A DNA stretch of 64,000 nt, from NCBI RefSeq assembly GCF_963678635.1, contig NC_087066.1:29145301-29209300 (forward strand), read 5' to 3'. Below, piece by piece: positions 23,108 through 35,137 of the stretch. Each line of letters begins with the position of its first letter. The first letter of the stretch is position 1. The notes under the pieces were generated by a model. It saw only the letters and a list, made by a program, of their open reading frames with translations, was not told where the DNA came from and did no database searches. Source of the DNA: Symsagittifera roscoffensis (taxonomy: Eukaryota; Xenacoelomorpha; Acoela; Convolutidae). Made by a program: the position numbers and the translations under genes.

Positions 23108-23689
23108 TATACCCTTTCTCGAATGATGAATTGGACGTACATAGAAGGAGCTGATCGACAGAGGTGGAGAATCCTGTAGATCCGAAATTACCTGTGCACC
23201 TGTATAAAGTGAATCGTGTTACGCAATTGTTTGACCACCACAAGAAGGTTTACGCATGGTCCCACGTTAAACATATGCGTTTTTTTGGGCGTCGATTAAA
23301 AACACCGAAAGCAACATGCTAGAAAAGAGTCAAATGATACACAATTTTATTAATTTATAGGAACATTTATCATGAAAAGAGAGTTTTGATTTGACAAACA
23401 GTTAGCGCTCACCTCAAAACTAACACTTTTCTGACTTTTTTGACTTTTTGTCACAGACTGATTTTTGTTAAAGTTTTTTACCGACTGCGTGTATTTGTGG
23501 GGTCTTCTATAGATCTATCTATAGTGTAGTAGTCCAATCTTACAGTGTTTCAAATTATCTTTATTAAAGGAAAAACTTTACAATTTTATAAGACTGTAGT
23601 CAATTTCAAGTTTTAGCATTCCTGCGCGCGTTTTCTACGTCATTCTTGTCGAAATTAACTCTGGTGTCCGTTCTGCTTTTAGACAACAT
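23108..23689. other. Intergenic, no gene seen
   Basis: Follows the 3' end of the LINE. It contains the short palindrome CTATAGATCTATCTATAG near 23511 and no supported gene. Confidence 0.35.
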
Positions 23690-23793
23690 TCTAAATAGAC
23701 ATAGGTCACAGACAAATTATATATTAACCAATCAGAATCGAGTTGTGATTGGTTAATAGTACTGTCTACTTTATGACCTGTCTATTTAAAAGG
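23690..23793. mobile_element. Small foldback element
   Basis: Outer arms (about 23690-23708 and 23775-23793) share AAATAGACAtAGGTCA. An inner perfect 12-bp palindrome ATTAACCAATCA occupies 23723-23734 and 23746-23757. The whole ~100 bases could fold into one long hairpin with CCAAT boxes in the stem. No target duplication was established. Confidence 0.5.
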
Positions 23794-24337
23794 CTGCTTA
23801 CTTGTTGCTATGTATTCAACGAAATTGTTGCTAATGAACTAACAGCTACTAGCGTTTGATAAAGGTGTATTTTTATTTCGTAAATTTTGCGACAAAGTTT
23901 GTCAAGTAGGAGCGCTTAGAACTATTTTCCGAGTCTGCGGCAATTCCTTTTTTGGGCATGTTGCATTTTGTTAAAATGCCCTCCGCGGTATATGCAAGGA
24001 GTTTACTTTCCACCTTCACGGAATCTTTGCGGAAGTTTTATTTCAAAGACTTCGAGTTAGTAGCATTAAAAACCGCATTCAGTGAAGTTGTACCTTTGGT
24101 TCAGATTAGTCAAATGCTTTTATTTTTAACAAATTGCTTCAGTGCCTAATTGCATGACATCACAGTGGATATTTTTTTGGTTTAAAACTATCCCAATTTA
24201 TAATTCATATCGCATTTTGCAACTTTATCAGTCAGTTGTCATTTAATCACAGCTCATTTTAGCTTTATTGCTACAAACTAAAAATTTTCTCCATTAAATT
24301 TTCAAATTTATACCCAAAAACAAGAAAACATAAAAAA

Positions 24338-25103
24338 ATGTCCCATAATTTGAAAAATGTATTACACATCAATTCCCAAATTTCTGCGCGACTTCAAAAT
24401 ATACACGCGTTGGAGAACAAACCGCAGATTTTTATTAGCATACATGAACTGGCAGCACCTGTCTTAAGACTTCGCAACCCTGGCTTTGCCCTGGCATCAA
24501 TCATGGGTAAAATAGACCCGCAACAGGTACATTTAAATTTTGTTATCACATCTTGTTACGAAAATTTAAACTAAATTTTTTGAGCAAGAATGATTAATCT
24601 TATGAAGAACTTTAGAAAATAAATTTAGGTATAATTGTCGCAGACAAGTCAAATAAAAGCCTATTAATACGAAAGTAATCTAAAAGAGAAACTGAAGTGT
24701 TATCACATCAAGCAAGCCGTTAAAACCCTGATTCAATGAAAAAAACATCAAAAGTGATTTAAGTGCCATTTGAAAAGTTTCATGAAAATTGTCCGGCTAG
24801 CATTTTTTCAAAGCATTTTTATGGACTTTTAAGACCATTTATCCACGGTGGAAAGGACCAACATACGAGCTGTACAGCTCATCACGGCGTTGTATGACTA
24901 ATGCTCTTTTTTTTATCAGAGGTGAGCCTGTGATGATACAATTTTTGTTGCAGATAGATGAAATACTCATGCGAGCACAAAGCGTGTCAAACGATGAAAA
25001 TACCATGACAAGAAGCGACCAAGGTTCAACTGCCGGAGTCTACGAGGATGACTTGCCTCACGCGGCATCGACAGCACTCAGGATGACATCGCAATTGACA
25101 TAA
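24338..25103 (+). CDS. Small two-exon gene of unknown function (112 aa)
   Basis: Exons 24338-24526 and 24954-25103 join in phase 0 across donor CAACAG|GTACAT and acceptor TTTTTGTTGCAG|A, giving 112 residues. Codon use looks protein-like in both exons, and the junction reads K-I-D-P-Q-Q-I-D-E-I-L without a stop. The N-terminal part is probably helical. The C-terminal part is acidic and serine/threonine-rich (E-D-D-L-P-H-A-A). There is no signal peptide, membrane segment or zinc finger. I do not recognise the family. It is unrelated to the neighbouring RING family, and additional exons may exist either side. Confidence 0.5.
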
Positions 25104-25256
25104 AGATCAAAGATGTTGTCTTCTAACGTGAATGAGGTAGATAATACTGTTCCGACCATTATAGTTTTCCGTATATTATATTGTTCCGACCTTCGGGGGG
25201 TGTTTCAGTTTTTTCTCTGTTTGTTTTTGCTTTCAAACAAAATTTCAAACTTATTT

Positions 25257-25303
25257 TGGTATTACTATATATAATACTGATAATCTTGGTATTACTATAT
25301 ATA
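25257..25303. repeat. Short tandem duplication
   Basis: TTGGTATTACTATATATA occurs at 25257-25274 and again at 25286-25303, followed by related AGTACTG/AATACTG sequence. It is a local slippage-type duplication. Confidence 0.7.
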
Positions 25304-25650
25304 GTACTGTATTACTTCAAGAAGGTTTGAATTTCTAGATTTAATTTTTTAAAATCATGCAAAAACAACAACTTTCTCAAGTCATTGTGAGAAGTGGATG
25401 CTACAAGTATTTTTATTTCCTATCAAAAATTGTTTTTGGCTAAGAATAGGTATAATAATAAGAAAAACTAAGACTCTTTCAAATTTGTAATTTGTAGCAG
25501 CTAGTATCCTGCCTATGGGAAGGCAAGGACCGCACCTTCAAATCTGGACTTTTAAGTTGAAAATTGAACAATATGGTTTTCCAAGCTCTTAAAAAAACCC
25601 AAAAAACTTAAGTTCAGTCAGCCGAAAATAGAATCCTAAAATGGATCCTT

Positions 25651-25720
25651 TGGCTCGCGAGGGGTTCGAACCCCTGAGAGGCGCTTTAACAAAACCCCCT
25701 CTTCTAAGTCCGCTTTTGGT
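25651..25720 (-). repeat. tRNA-like 3' half (SINE or tRNA pseudogene)
   Basis: The reverse strand has a T-arm AGGGG-TTCGAAC-CCCT with a perfect B-box (GGTTCGAACCC), then an acceptor-like CGCGAGCCA. Upstream sequence does not make a matching 5' acceptor or D-arm, so it is not a functional tRNA. Most likely it is a tRNA-derived SINE fragment. Confidence 0.5.
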
Positions 25721-25999
25721 ATCAATCCTAATTTTTTTAAGGCGTCTTTGAAGCCTATAATTTAATTGAGGGCAGCGCGCGCTAAAATAAATGCAATTTT
25801 TTGCCTTTATTCTCCATAACAATTGAATCACATTGCGATTCTCAGCAGTCTGTTGATCAAATCACTTCAAAGTGTAAAAAAAACTGAAGAAAATTACAGA
25901 AAAGTGCTTCTGAAAGTATGAGCAAAGATTATCAAAAATCATAATATAAAAGTACAGTGGCCTATAAGCAATAGGAAAAGGTGGGAAAAGGAGTAATAC

Positions 26000-28560
26000 C
26001 TAAAACTTAAAGTCCATTCTTTTGCAAAACATTTGCTCATTAGCGCAAAATCATAAATCTTTAGAACTTTTTCTCGAAACTAACACTAATAAGCCGCAAA
26101 ATATACCTCTTACTGAAACATGGCCGAAAGATTATATGGAGTTTGGTATTTTCAAATTGGCATGTCATCCACCACTAGAAACAGTGAATAGGAAAAGACG
26201 CGGTGGACGTGTTGCTTTCTACATAAGCGAATGTATTTTATATCATAAAATTAAAGAATTGACTTCAGATGAAATGCAAGATTTGACTACTTTTTTTTTG
26301 AAAACAGTGGAGAGAAAAGTTTTCTAATTGTTGCCTATAAAGTACCTCAAATGAACAATGGTAAATTTCTTGATTAACTACAAGCTTATCTGTTCGAGTT
26401 CGAAGCTCAGCCTGGAAATATGTACACTGTTTGTGGAGACATGAGTGTTGATGTGTAAGTCGACGAGTGACGCTCTAAATCTTGAAAACAGCCTGCTACC
26501 GTTTGGGTCCCAATTATTCAAAACTGAAAGTAATCTAATAAAAAACAGCCAGTCAACAAAAGATGTGTTTTCTACCAATTTTATTTGATAGTATTGATCC
26601 AACACAACTTAATATCAGATCACGATGCGGTAGAAATTGAAGCACTATTCTAACTGAAGGAAAACAAGGCTTAAAAACAAAATCTTGAAAATGGGTATAA
26701 CTGGAACGTTTAAGAGAACCATGAGACTTTGCTGAAGTTCAATTTCGCGCAGTGGCAGACCATTGAAAAATTCGAGCTAAAAACGGATACTAAAGGTGTG
26801 AATGATTGCTTTTCACAGCCCCTAATAGCTATCCAATCTACTTGTGAATTCATTCCTAAGCTCCCAAAAAAAAAAGAAAAAGTGGATAACGGTTGAAGTT
26901 AAAAATGAGAGTAATAAGAAGAATGGATTGTACCAAAAATAATTGAACAAAAAGAACGATTGTACTCTTGACAAGTTCCAGGACCAACAAAAAAAATTAA
27001 AAAGCTTGTCTTGAATATCAAAAAATTCTTTGAAAGAAGACTTGAAAGCAAGAGCTATAAAAGTTCAAACAAATTCTATAAAGCCATACGTGAGATTAGA
27101 AAAAAAAGAGCAAGTGAGTTCAAAGCACAGCATTCCGAGTCCAAAAGAATTTATCAATTTTTTTTGACATTGGTCTGAAGCTAATCCAAAGTAAAACAAA
27201 ACATCACAAAATTTAAAGAAAGTTGTAGAGAATGAAAATAAAAATTTTTGGAAACCGTTTCACCCCAAAAAGTTTATGAAGTAATTCAAAGCCTGAAGAA
27301 AAAAAAACAGCTTTAATAATTACAACCAAAGTAACAACCGAAAGAAAAATTGAGTCCGTTTACTTCTGAGCTACTGAATTGCCTTTTTAATCAATGTGCA
27401 GAGTTGTCAATTTATGCTTCATATTTTAAGATTGCAAAAGTTCAACCGACTCATATAAATGGCACATTGTCAGATTGTGAAAACTACAGACCTATATCAA
27501 TTCTACCAATTATGGTGAAAGTTTTCGAAAAATTGATTTATAATGGCTTGAGATTTTTTCTGAATAAAAATGGTGTATTAACAGCAAAACAGAACGGATT
27601 CTGAAAAAAAGCACAGTTGATACTATCCTAGAAATAGTGGAGACTTTAGAAGATAATGTTGTTCCCTGCGTACGCTGATAGATCTTAAAAAAGCGTTCGA
27701 CACAATTGATCACAAATGTTTACTGGAAAAATAGGAATTAAACGGTTTATGAGGCAAAGTTTTTAGTCATTTGAGGTCATACCTTGAAAATCGTAAGCAG
27801 CAAGTAAGTTATAACAATTCAATATCAGATACTGAAACGTTCGACTGTGGTGTACCACAATTTTCAGACTTGCGTCTTTTGTTGCTTTTATTGTTTATAA
27901 GTGATTTGCCAAACGTTTGTAGGAATAATAATGGTCTGCTGATGGTTGCGCATTCTATACAACAACCAAAACAGGAAAGCAGCGGCAGGTGAACTCTGAT
28001 GCAAGGAAGGAAAAATGGTTTTTGGAGAAAAAGCTAACCTTAATCAAGGATAAAACAGCCACCTTAGAAGTTAACAGGAAAAATTTTCTAATAACAGATC
28101 CCTTAAGTACTTTATTGATAAAACTTTGAAAAAGGCAACCACAAGTTTTTTGTTATTTTTTAACGCATCTACACTGCTCAAAATATACAAAACGTATATT
28201 CAATCAATATATCAATAAAATGTACTGGTCAATGGCACTGCTAATAAGACAGACGAGTTTGGTTCGAGAGTTACATGTATACGAGCTTTTTGAAGTCATG
28301 CTTAAAACTTTAAGACGATCTTGTAGAATTAAAAAACTTCAAGAAAACTTTACTGAACAGAAGATAACAGATACTATCAAAACAGTCAAAACAAGAAAAA
28401 AAAGTACGCAGCTGAAATATACTTACTTTAAAAGCAAAAATTAAAATTGAAAATAGGTTTCGTGTTTTGTATAATCAGTTCTTACAGTTGGATAAAAATA
28501 ATCTTCCTGAGGCTTTAAAAACTACTAATGAATCTTTGGACTCGTTTTTAAAATAAAAAT
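26000..28560 (+). mobile_element. Decayed LINE with endonuclease and RT remnants
   Basis: The 5' part (26022-26327) reads I-C-S-L-A-Q-N-H-K, I-P-L-T-E-T-W and R-G-G-R-V-A-F-Y-I, matching the start of an APE-type endonuclease domain. Further on, 27350-27604 gives Y-R-P-I-S-I-L-P-I-M-V-K-V-F-E-K-L-I-Y and L-T-A-K-Q-N-G-F, the early RT motifs. Then come a broken D-L-K-K-A-F-D-T-I-D-H and C-G-V-P-Q. The tail near 28490 has N-L-P-E-A-L-K. Many stops and frameshifts make it inactive. It belongs to the jockey/CR1-like assemblage but is clearly a different lineage from the 21.5-23.1 kb copy. Confidence 0.8.
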
Positions 28561-30109
28561 AGAGACATATTTATTTCTGACAACGAACTTTTATTAAGTA
28601 TGTTTATGGTAATTTTCCATGCCTTTGTTATAGTATTTTTTTGCTCATCTCATTTTGATTGTTAGACAACACTAAAACAAACAGATTTTTTTAAAGTTTT
28701 TTTTGTGATATTTGAAGAAATTAAGCGGTCCTTTTGTCTATATGACCTTAGTTTAAAAAAATTGACGAAAAGGTTTTTGCTAATGGAGATGCCACCCGAC
28801 AGCCTGATGCTTTTTTGGTATTCTCCCGAGCCGAAATTTATAGTGAACGGACATTTTCAGAGAATTTATGGTCATAAATTTTGGTTGAAATTAAAATTAT
28901 TATAATAAATGGTTTCTTAAGGTTGCCAAAACAAATTTTGTTCCTCTTTGAGAAAATATCTTCACCGTACAAAATGAAAAGTTACCTTAGGTGATAAGAT
29001 GTAAAAAGCATAAATGTGATCACTTAATCTTTTCCAAAAAACCGCCTTAAGAAGCCATTAAAACTTCTGTAAAATCCTAGACTCCCATGTGGTACAAATA
29101 ACAAGAACTTCCGCTCCTGTGGAGAACTATTTAAATTTTCAAACAAAAATAAATTTTCTGCCTTAGCAAATTCCCCTTTTTGGAAAATGAAAGGATAATT
29201 TTTCTTTAAAAAAAAACAAATTTGACCTGTGTCGTGTTTCAGATTTCAGAGGTGAAGAATCGTCATAACTCGCCAATATTCTGTTTGCAAGCGAGGATAT
29301 TTTCGCTTTCATAGCTGCCTACGTCACTTCACATTTTCAACCTTGTAAAGAAACTCATCATCAACCTGTGGATATTTTTAGTTTAGTGATATTCTACGTG
29401 ATAATTTTTTGCTTTTGTTATACTTTAACTCGTAATAATTTTCATGAGTAAAACTTTTGATAGTTTTTTCTGCTTCCAAGTGTGATAAGTATGTTTTCAA
29501 AAAGTAAATTCGTGCGATTTTGAGAAAGATTATTGATAACTATTGAAAGAAGGGATCTACTTAACAATTAATCCCCCCCCCCCTTATCAAGAAAGGGGAT
29601 AACTGTTTAACAAATATAGTTAGTCGAATTTTTGACCAATCAGAATGCAGTAAAAACCAAATTTTAAATAGAACACTTTAGTGCTAATTTACGGCTTTTA
29701 GTTATAGGGGTGGCAATTTTGCATTAGTTATCATGGTGGAGGCGATTGTTGAGTAGATCCGAAGAAAGTTGGTGTTAGTTTTTGGCATAATAGATGCGAA
29801 CGCCAACTCACTATTGGGGATGCGGCCGCCGTTTTTACCTAAAAGATGTCTGATAATGTCAAACATTATCACAAAAAAGAATAAAGCAATTTCCGTTAAA
29901 GTTGAAGGAAGTTGGTATACTTGATGAAATTTGGGTGCCAAAACTAACAAGTATCACAATTGTAGTGCTATTTTACGGCAAACATTTCTGGCTGAGCAAC
30001 TTCAAAAAAATTCTAAAAGAGGCTTCGGCGCGAATGAATCTAAATTTGAGGAAAATTGCATGTCTCTCACTTTGAAACAGTCGTATTTAAAATAACTTTC
30101 ACGTTTTTT
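28561..30109. other. Intergenic, no gene seen
   Basis: No supported gene. A C-run at 29572-29583 and a few short repeats of TAGTGCTA(A/T)TTTACGGC near 29688 and 29963 are present. Confidence 0.35.
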
Positions 30110-30310
30110 TTTAAACTTCAAGTTCTTCTCAAACTTAGTCTTCTTTTCAAACTTGACGTTCTTCTCAAATTTCACATTCTTTTCAAATTTCACATTGCTC
30201 TCAAACTCTAAAATTCTGTAAAGTTTCACGTTCTCTTCACAGGCTTTTTAAACTTCGCTTTTTTCCAATTTTCCTTTCTTTTCAAAATTCAGTGCTTTTC
30301 AATTTTCATG
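30110..30310. repeat. ~18-bp tandem repeat
   Basis: The unit is close to TTCTTTTCAAACTTGACG with variants, clearest from 30118 to 30215 and decaying after that. On the reverse strand it reads as V-K-F-E-K-N repeats. There is no start or flanking coding sequence that would make it a gene. Confidence 0.75.
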
Positions 30311-31125
30311 TTTTTTTTGTGAATTCTTTCAAAAAGAAAATGTTTTCGTGTTTTCTTGGAGTTTATAGTGTTTGTTGCTGACTGCTGTTTGTTTGAGAGG
30401 CGTTCATAATTTAACCCCCTTTTGATGCTGTTTTTGTGAGAAATCTTATTAGACGACTTTAACCTCTAAAAGAGATTCATAGACATATTAGTGCCCATGG
30501 AATAAAGAGCAAATAATAACTTGAAATGAAAACATTACTGACAAGTTGTCTTTTTGCCTTATAAATCATAGCATTAGTTTAGATTATTTTACGAACCAAA
30601 TATAGTAGTAGGAGGTAGTTATTTTAACCAACATTGAGACTGTCAACCAGCAAAGAGACAAAAATAGAACAAAGATAGTAAAGAAGAAGAACGTCATCGG
30701 TAAAGTATAAACCAAAAATAATAACATCTAACTCCAACACGTACGATGTACTAGAAGAAAAACCTTGAAGAGCAGTACGGCGATAATGTAATGGCAGGGG
30801 GTTCAAGAACGAGCAGTGCAAGAAACAAAAGATCGAACTCTCAAGTGAGTGCATCCACAAGTAGCTCTACAAGAAATGAAATCTTGGATAACGCTATGAT
30901 GAATGAAACAATGAGCCAAAGTCAAAGAATACAAATTGAAACAACAAAGGCACAGCTTGAAGACATCACGATACAACTTCGAAGTTTCGCTCAAAATAGG
31001 AAAAAACACATAAGAAAAAAAGGGAAGGACTGGCAATGGTGATCCCGAACGTCATTTATTGGGGGGAAGTTTTGACGTGGTTCAACAGAGTGAAAGTACA
31101 AATATGAACATAGAAACTGTTGGCC

Positions 31126-31260
31126 AGAAAGTTTCCGGAGAAGACCAAATTGACCCGAATTTCTTAGTAAAACAATGAAAAACAATGAGAAGATTCACCA
31201 GTCAACAAACAGCAGGCAACTCAATGCACATTAGGGGATCTAATAGAAACTCTCGAGACA
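31126..31260. repeat. Internal direct repeat, copy 1
   Basis: Almost identical to 32522-32653. Both begin AGAAAGTTTCCGGAGAAGAC and end AACTCTCGAGAC. Because the copies are still so similar while the surrounding element is decayed, the duplication is recent or gene-converted. Confidence 0.9.
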
Positions 31261-32521
31261 ATAACTTAAGAGGAAGAATCAACGGGAGTACATCTAAATG
31301 CAACAGCAGAAGAACATTTTGCCAAATATTGCAGAAAACCCAAAGCAGCGAAGACGAAATTGGAGGGACAGACAGTGGGCCTACAACAGCCAATTCAGTA
31401 GCAAATACATGATTGATCAACAATATAAGGCATACGGAAGTAGATATCATTAGACCGACTATATCTCTGAAGAAAGTGAAGAAGTAGAGGAGAAAAGAGC
31501 TATCAAAACACTTTGATGAAAAAAGCCCCCAGAGAGAAAAGAAACCGGAAAAGAACAAGACATATCACACTGTTGGTAAACAAAAAAAATTCAATTTTCA
31601 CGACAAAGACAACAAAAAAGGTTGGTACGATAGAAATTTAAAATTTCTAAGATTTTCAATTGACCCAGGGGCAGCAAAAACAGAGTTATCTAAACGATTC
31701 CTAACAGAAGTTGGAAAATCACTTGATCCTATTCAATGAAGGGAGTTACAGAACTGAAAACAAACAAGGACCAAAGATTGAAATTTGGCAGTGGGAATCC
31801 AAACAAAGCTCTCTGTCTTATACATGTACAGTAACTCAAAGTGGAAACTTTTTGACACTCAAATTATATGTCATAGATGATGTAATTTCCTGTCCATTTG
31901 GAATCTAAGCACTAAAAACTGGGCTCAGCGATAGAATTGTAATATTTTTTTGGAAACAAAGAATCACACTTTTCGACCTCTAGAACAGAAATTGGTCATA
32001 GTCAATGAACAATTGAAAATGACCAATCAAATTGAACTTAAAGCATCAGCATTGGAACTTTTGTTCGAAAAAATATTCTTTTCTGATAGTTTAATAAATC
32101 AAAAAGCGGACCATTAAATAATCAAGGATCTGCACATCAGGTTTGTTTATGCTTCTCACGGAATTTTTTTGATGACTCCCTAGTCAAATCTATGAAAATC
32201 TTTTAGAATCGAATGAACAAATCGAAACCATGATTCAGAAAGTCGTAAGCACAAGTAATCAATGTGCAAAGTATAATAGAACATAAAAAACTAGCAAATT
32301 CACTATCAAAGGAGAAAATACTTTAAGCAAAGCGCCGCGATATATCTGACGAAAGAAACGACCAAAAAATGAGCAAAAATTAATCATCTGACACCAGATG
32401 GATGAATTCTCAAGACTGTGTAGCATCAATCATTCCGTCTAAAAACCAAACGATTTATGGATGCGTTAATTCTATATTGGTTCACAAAAAGTGCCACCTT
32501 CCCCTCCCGGATCATTTTGGG

Positions 32522-32653
32522 AGAAAGTTTCCGGAGAAGACCAAATTGACCCGAATTTCTTAGTAAAACAATGAAAAACAATGAGAAGCTTCACCAGTCA
32601 ACAAGCAAGCAACTCAATGCACATTAGGGGATCTAATAGAAACTCTCGAGACC
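32522..32653. repeat. Internal direct repeat, copy 2
   Basis: Second copy of the 31126-31260 gag-region segment, with a few substitutions and a 4-base difference in length. It sits about 1.4 kb downstream. Confidence 0.9.
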
Positions 32654-32916
32654 ATAAACGCGTCTTTAGTAGGATAATCTTATGCTACTAGAAAATTCAA
32701 TTTTTGGATGCATAATCAGTAGAACATCAGGATATGCACCTTTTTAAAACAGAGTAGTAGAAAGACACGCCAGAATACTCAAAAATGTCTTGAAAAAATG
32801 AAAAATTTACAACACTTCGTTAAAATGCAGTCAATTTTTTTTTGCGATATGTCATCCTGAAAAAAAACATTCTGGACATAAAATTTTTGTCACCAGTTCA
32901 GATATTGTATGGAGTA

Positions 32917-32964
32917 AGCCCTGCAAACAAATTACTGAATCAAGAAAATTTTGTTTGCAGGGCT
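32917..32964. repeat. 15-bp inverted repeat at a retroelement junction
   Basis: AGCCCTGCAAACAAA (32917-32931) and its exact complement (32950-32964) flank an 18-base loop. Gypsy-like integrase coding ends in the left arm, and BEL/Pao integrase coding starts in the right arm. Confidence 0.8.
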
Positions 32965-33763
32965 GTACACCTTGACAGGGTTGTACCATCTCCGGACATT
33001 AGTTCATGTGTCAAGGCTATTGAACGGTTCATTGCTCGTCGAGTTACACCGAGCATGATCTGGTCGAATAACGGCCAGTACTTCGTTGGCGCGGAAAAGG
33101 ATTTAATTGCCTGCATCAATAGCTGGAACGGCATGGCTTCGACCTTTTTTGCACACAATGATGTTGCTTGGAAATTTAACCCGCGAGGCGCACCCCATCA
33201 TGGCGGCTCCTGGGAGCGCCTTGCCCGAAGAGTGAAACGCGTGCTTCGCGATATACTATTCAAAAGGCGAGTTACTGAAGAGCAGTTAGGCACAACGCTC
33301 TGCTTAGTTGAGCAAGCTTTGAATTCGAGACCAAGCACTCCCATTAGTACCGATTCACATGAGTTACAAGCGATAACCCCAAATCACTTTTGAACAACAT
33401 GCCAGGCTTTTACTTGCGGAGCACTTCGTCCACAAGAAAAGGTACGTGCGAGCGCAGTCATATGCTAACTCTATTTGGTCTCGTTGGCTTCGAGAATACG
33501 TTCCTCCACAGAATAAGCGTGTCAAGTGGCACACTCAGTCTGACTTCACTCTTAAGACAGACGATCTTGTAAAGGTGATTGAGCCCGATAGCACGCGTAG
33601 GTACTACCATCTCCCCGGAATCGTTAAGCTACATTATGTACAGGCCGGTTGCGCACGATCCGTACTTTTTAATACCAGCAAGCGTGAAATCACTCGGCCG
33701 ACAGCTAAGCTCGCTCTGGTTCTTCCTTTTCCAGCGGCGGAGGATGTTGCAACGCAAATGTAA
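32945..33763 (+). mobile_element. BEL/Pao integrase and C-terminal domain (partly preserved)
   Basis: From 32945 the frame reads C-R-A-V-H-L, A-I-E-R-F, I-W-S-N-N-G (second acidic residue position altered, S-D-N expected), W-K-F-N-P-R-G-A-P-H-H-G-G-S-W-E-R-L and A-L-N-S-R-P, the hallmark of BEL/Pao integrases. A stop at 33391-33393 and a frame change lead to the next part (33446-33763): Y-A-N-S-I-W-S-R-W-L-R-E-Y, R-R-Y-Y-H-L-P-G-I-V and R-P-T-A-K-L, the domain usually found after integrase in these elements. It is non-functional. The reading frame extends upstream into unrelated Gypsy-like sequence. Confidence 0.9.
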
Positions 33764-33837
33764 GCGAGAGTATAAATGCATATAAACCAAAATACAAGCT
33801 TGTGTATGGTTGGACCAAAATATAACTACACATAAGC

Positions 33838-33905
33838 ACAGTTGGCCATGCGGCCAAGAGACAAGTGTCTCACGCCGTTCAACCGAGTTCTAGTCCCCCC
33901 TTTCG
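33838..33905 (+). repeat. tRNA(Ser/Leu)-like SINE head
   Basis: TTGGCCATGCGGCCAAG resembles the A-box/D-arm of Ser/Leu-type tRNAs. A GAGAC-AAGT-GTCTC hairpin and a B-box-like GAGTTCTAGTCCC follow. The arms do not close into a normal tRNA, so a tRNA-derived SINE is the better reading. Confidence 0.4.
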
Positions 33906-35137
33906 CAGACCTTAAAACATGTAGACCCGAAGGGCCATAGCCCCTTATGACCACTTGTAACTGTTTTTTTTTTGGTTATAATTTGGTTCAGACTTGATTT
34001 ATGGCTGACCGTCATAAGGAGCAAATTGTCTCAAGGACATTACCGTTTTTTGTGATTACCTTGCGGCGAAAAAAAAACTATAATCGGAGCTGAATTTTGT
34101 TGAAATTATGAACTTGATTTTTGTGAGTTTTCTGGATTTTGGATTATTTACTGATTATATCGTGAGTGGTTTGTATTGCCAAAAATTCGAATAAAACTTT
34201 AATGTCTAACCAATATTTCCTAGTTGAGAGCACACGAGTTATATTTTACTAAAAGTTAACACAAACTTTGACATTTAACTAAAAAAAGTGCTGAGTTGTC
34301 AGTCAAAGTTTCTCTAAAAACTATCAAAAAATTTTAATTTTCCAAACTGAAACTTGCAAATTCTATGTTCCGTGACCGTATAAGAAGATGATTGAAGTCC
34401 AATTGCTGGATTTAGAAAAAAAAACATTTGATTTCTAATTCAAGTTCATAAGCCACAGCAAAACAATTATTCGATATTCACAATACTTCAATTGGTTACC
34501 GATTTCGGCCAAGCAATTGGATTTTTGCCCAGCTTTTTTGTTGAAGTTTTTAATCCTCAATATGCATGACGCCAGGATTTTGGATGTATTTGCTCCGATT
34601 TTGCATCAATCTGCCGGTACAATGGAGATAAACAAAAATGAAAAAAGCCAATTTTCCTTCATGGATCCATTTAAAATCAATTTATGAATTCATCAATTTT
34701 TATTTAATTTTACCCACCCTCCCCCCCACTTATATATATATATATATATATATTTAAAATTCTATTCATTGTTCGCTTTGCGCAACCAAAATAATTAAAT
34801 AACACACGATAGCTGTTCTATTTGCAACTGTGCAAGGGAGCGTAAACCGAGTTTTCCTAGTCTCACATACTTTGATCGGCGTGTAACTAGAGAGGAAAAT
34901 GTATGAGAGAACCTGCATAAATTTACTTAAGTTTTTAAGTCTTGTCAAGTCTTCCACATAAAAGCTTCTGAGTTTGACCAAATACCATCTCGGAACAAAT
35001 CAAGTACCTCCAGCTCCAGCTGTAACTAAGTCAAAACTCACGTTTGTTTCAAAGCTTGCCTTTTAATTTTCACGAACTAGTTAAAGAAAAGTATAAATTG
35101 TCATTATGAGCTTGCTCTGATTGACTCTTCCAAGCTT
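33906..35137. other. Intergenic; contains a TA microsatellite
   Basis: No gene is supported. A (TA)n run occupies about 34731-34753, preceded by a C-rich tract. The region lies past the 3' end of the reverse-strand gene D. Confidence 0.5.

Larger units (their letters stand above)
30791..32945 (+). mobile_element. Gypsy-like retroelement remnant (gag, protease, integrase traces)
   Basis: A Ser/Gln/Arg-rich frame at 30791-31042 and broken frames to about 31560 look gag-like. Near 31650 comes F-S-I-D-P-G-A-A-K-T-E-L, which resembles a retropepsin active site (D-x-G-A), and 31711-31908 continues to Y-V-I-D-D-V-I-S-C-P-F-G-I. Around 32700-32900 a decayed integrase C-terminal part reads V-V-E-R-H-A-R-I-L-K-N-V-L-K-K and P-V-Q-I-L-Y-G-V-S-P, typical of Ty3/Gypsy-class integrases. 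The RT region is missing or unrecognisable. A 135-base piece of the gag region is repeated before the integrase part. Class assignment is moderately sure. Confidence 0.55.

Noticed and set aside
30002-30229. Reverse-strand K-F-E-K repeat protein
   Set aside because: It arises from an 18-bp tandem repeat with no coding context, splice sites or start that fits.
34731-34753. TA run as a promoter element
   Set aside because: It is a simple microsatellite with no gene start near it.
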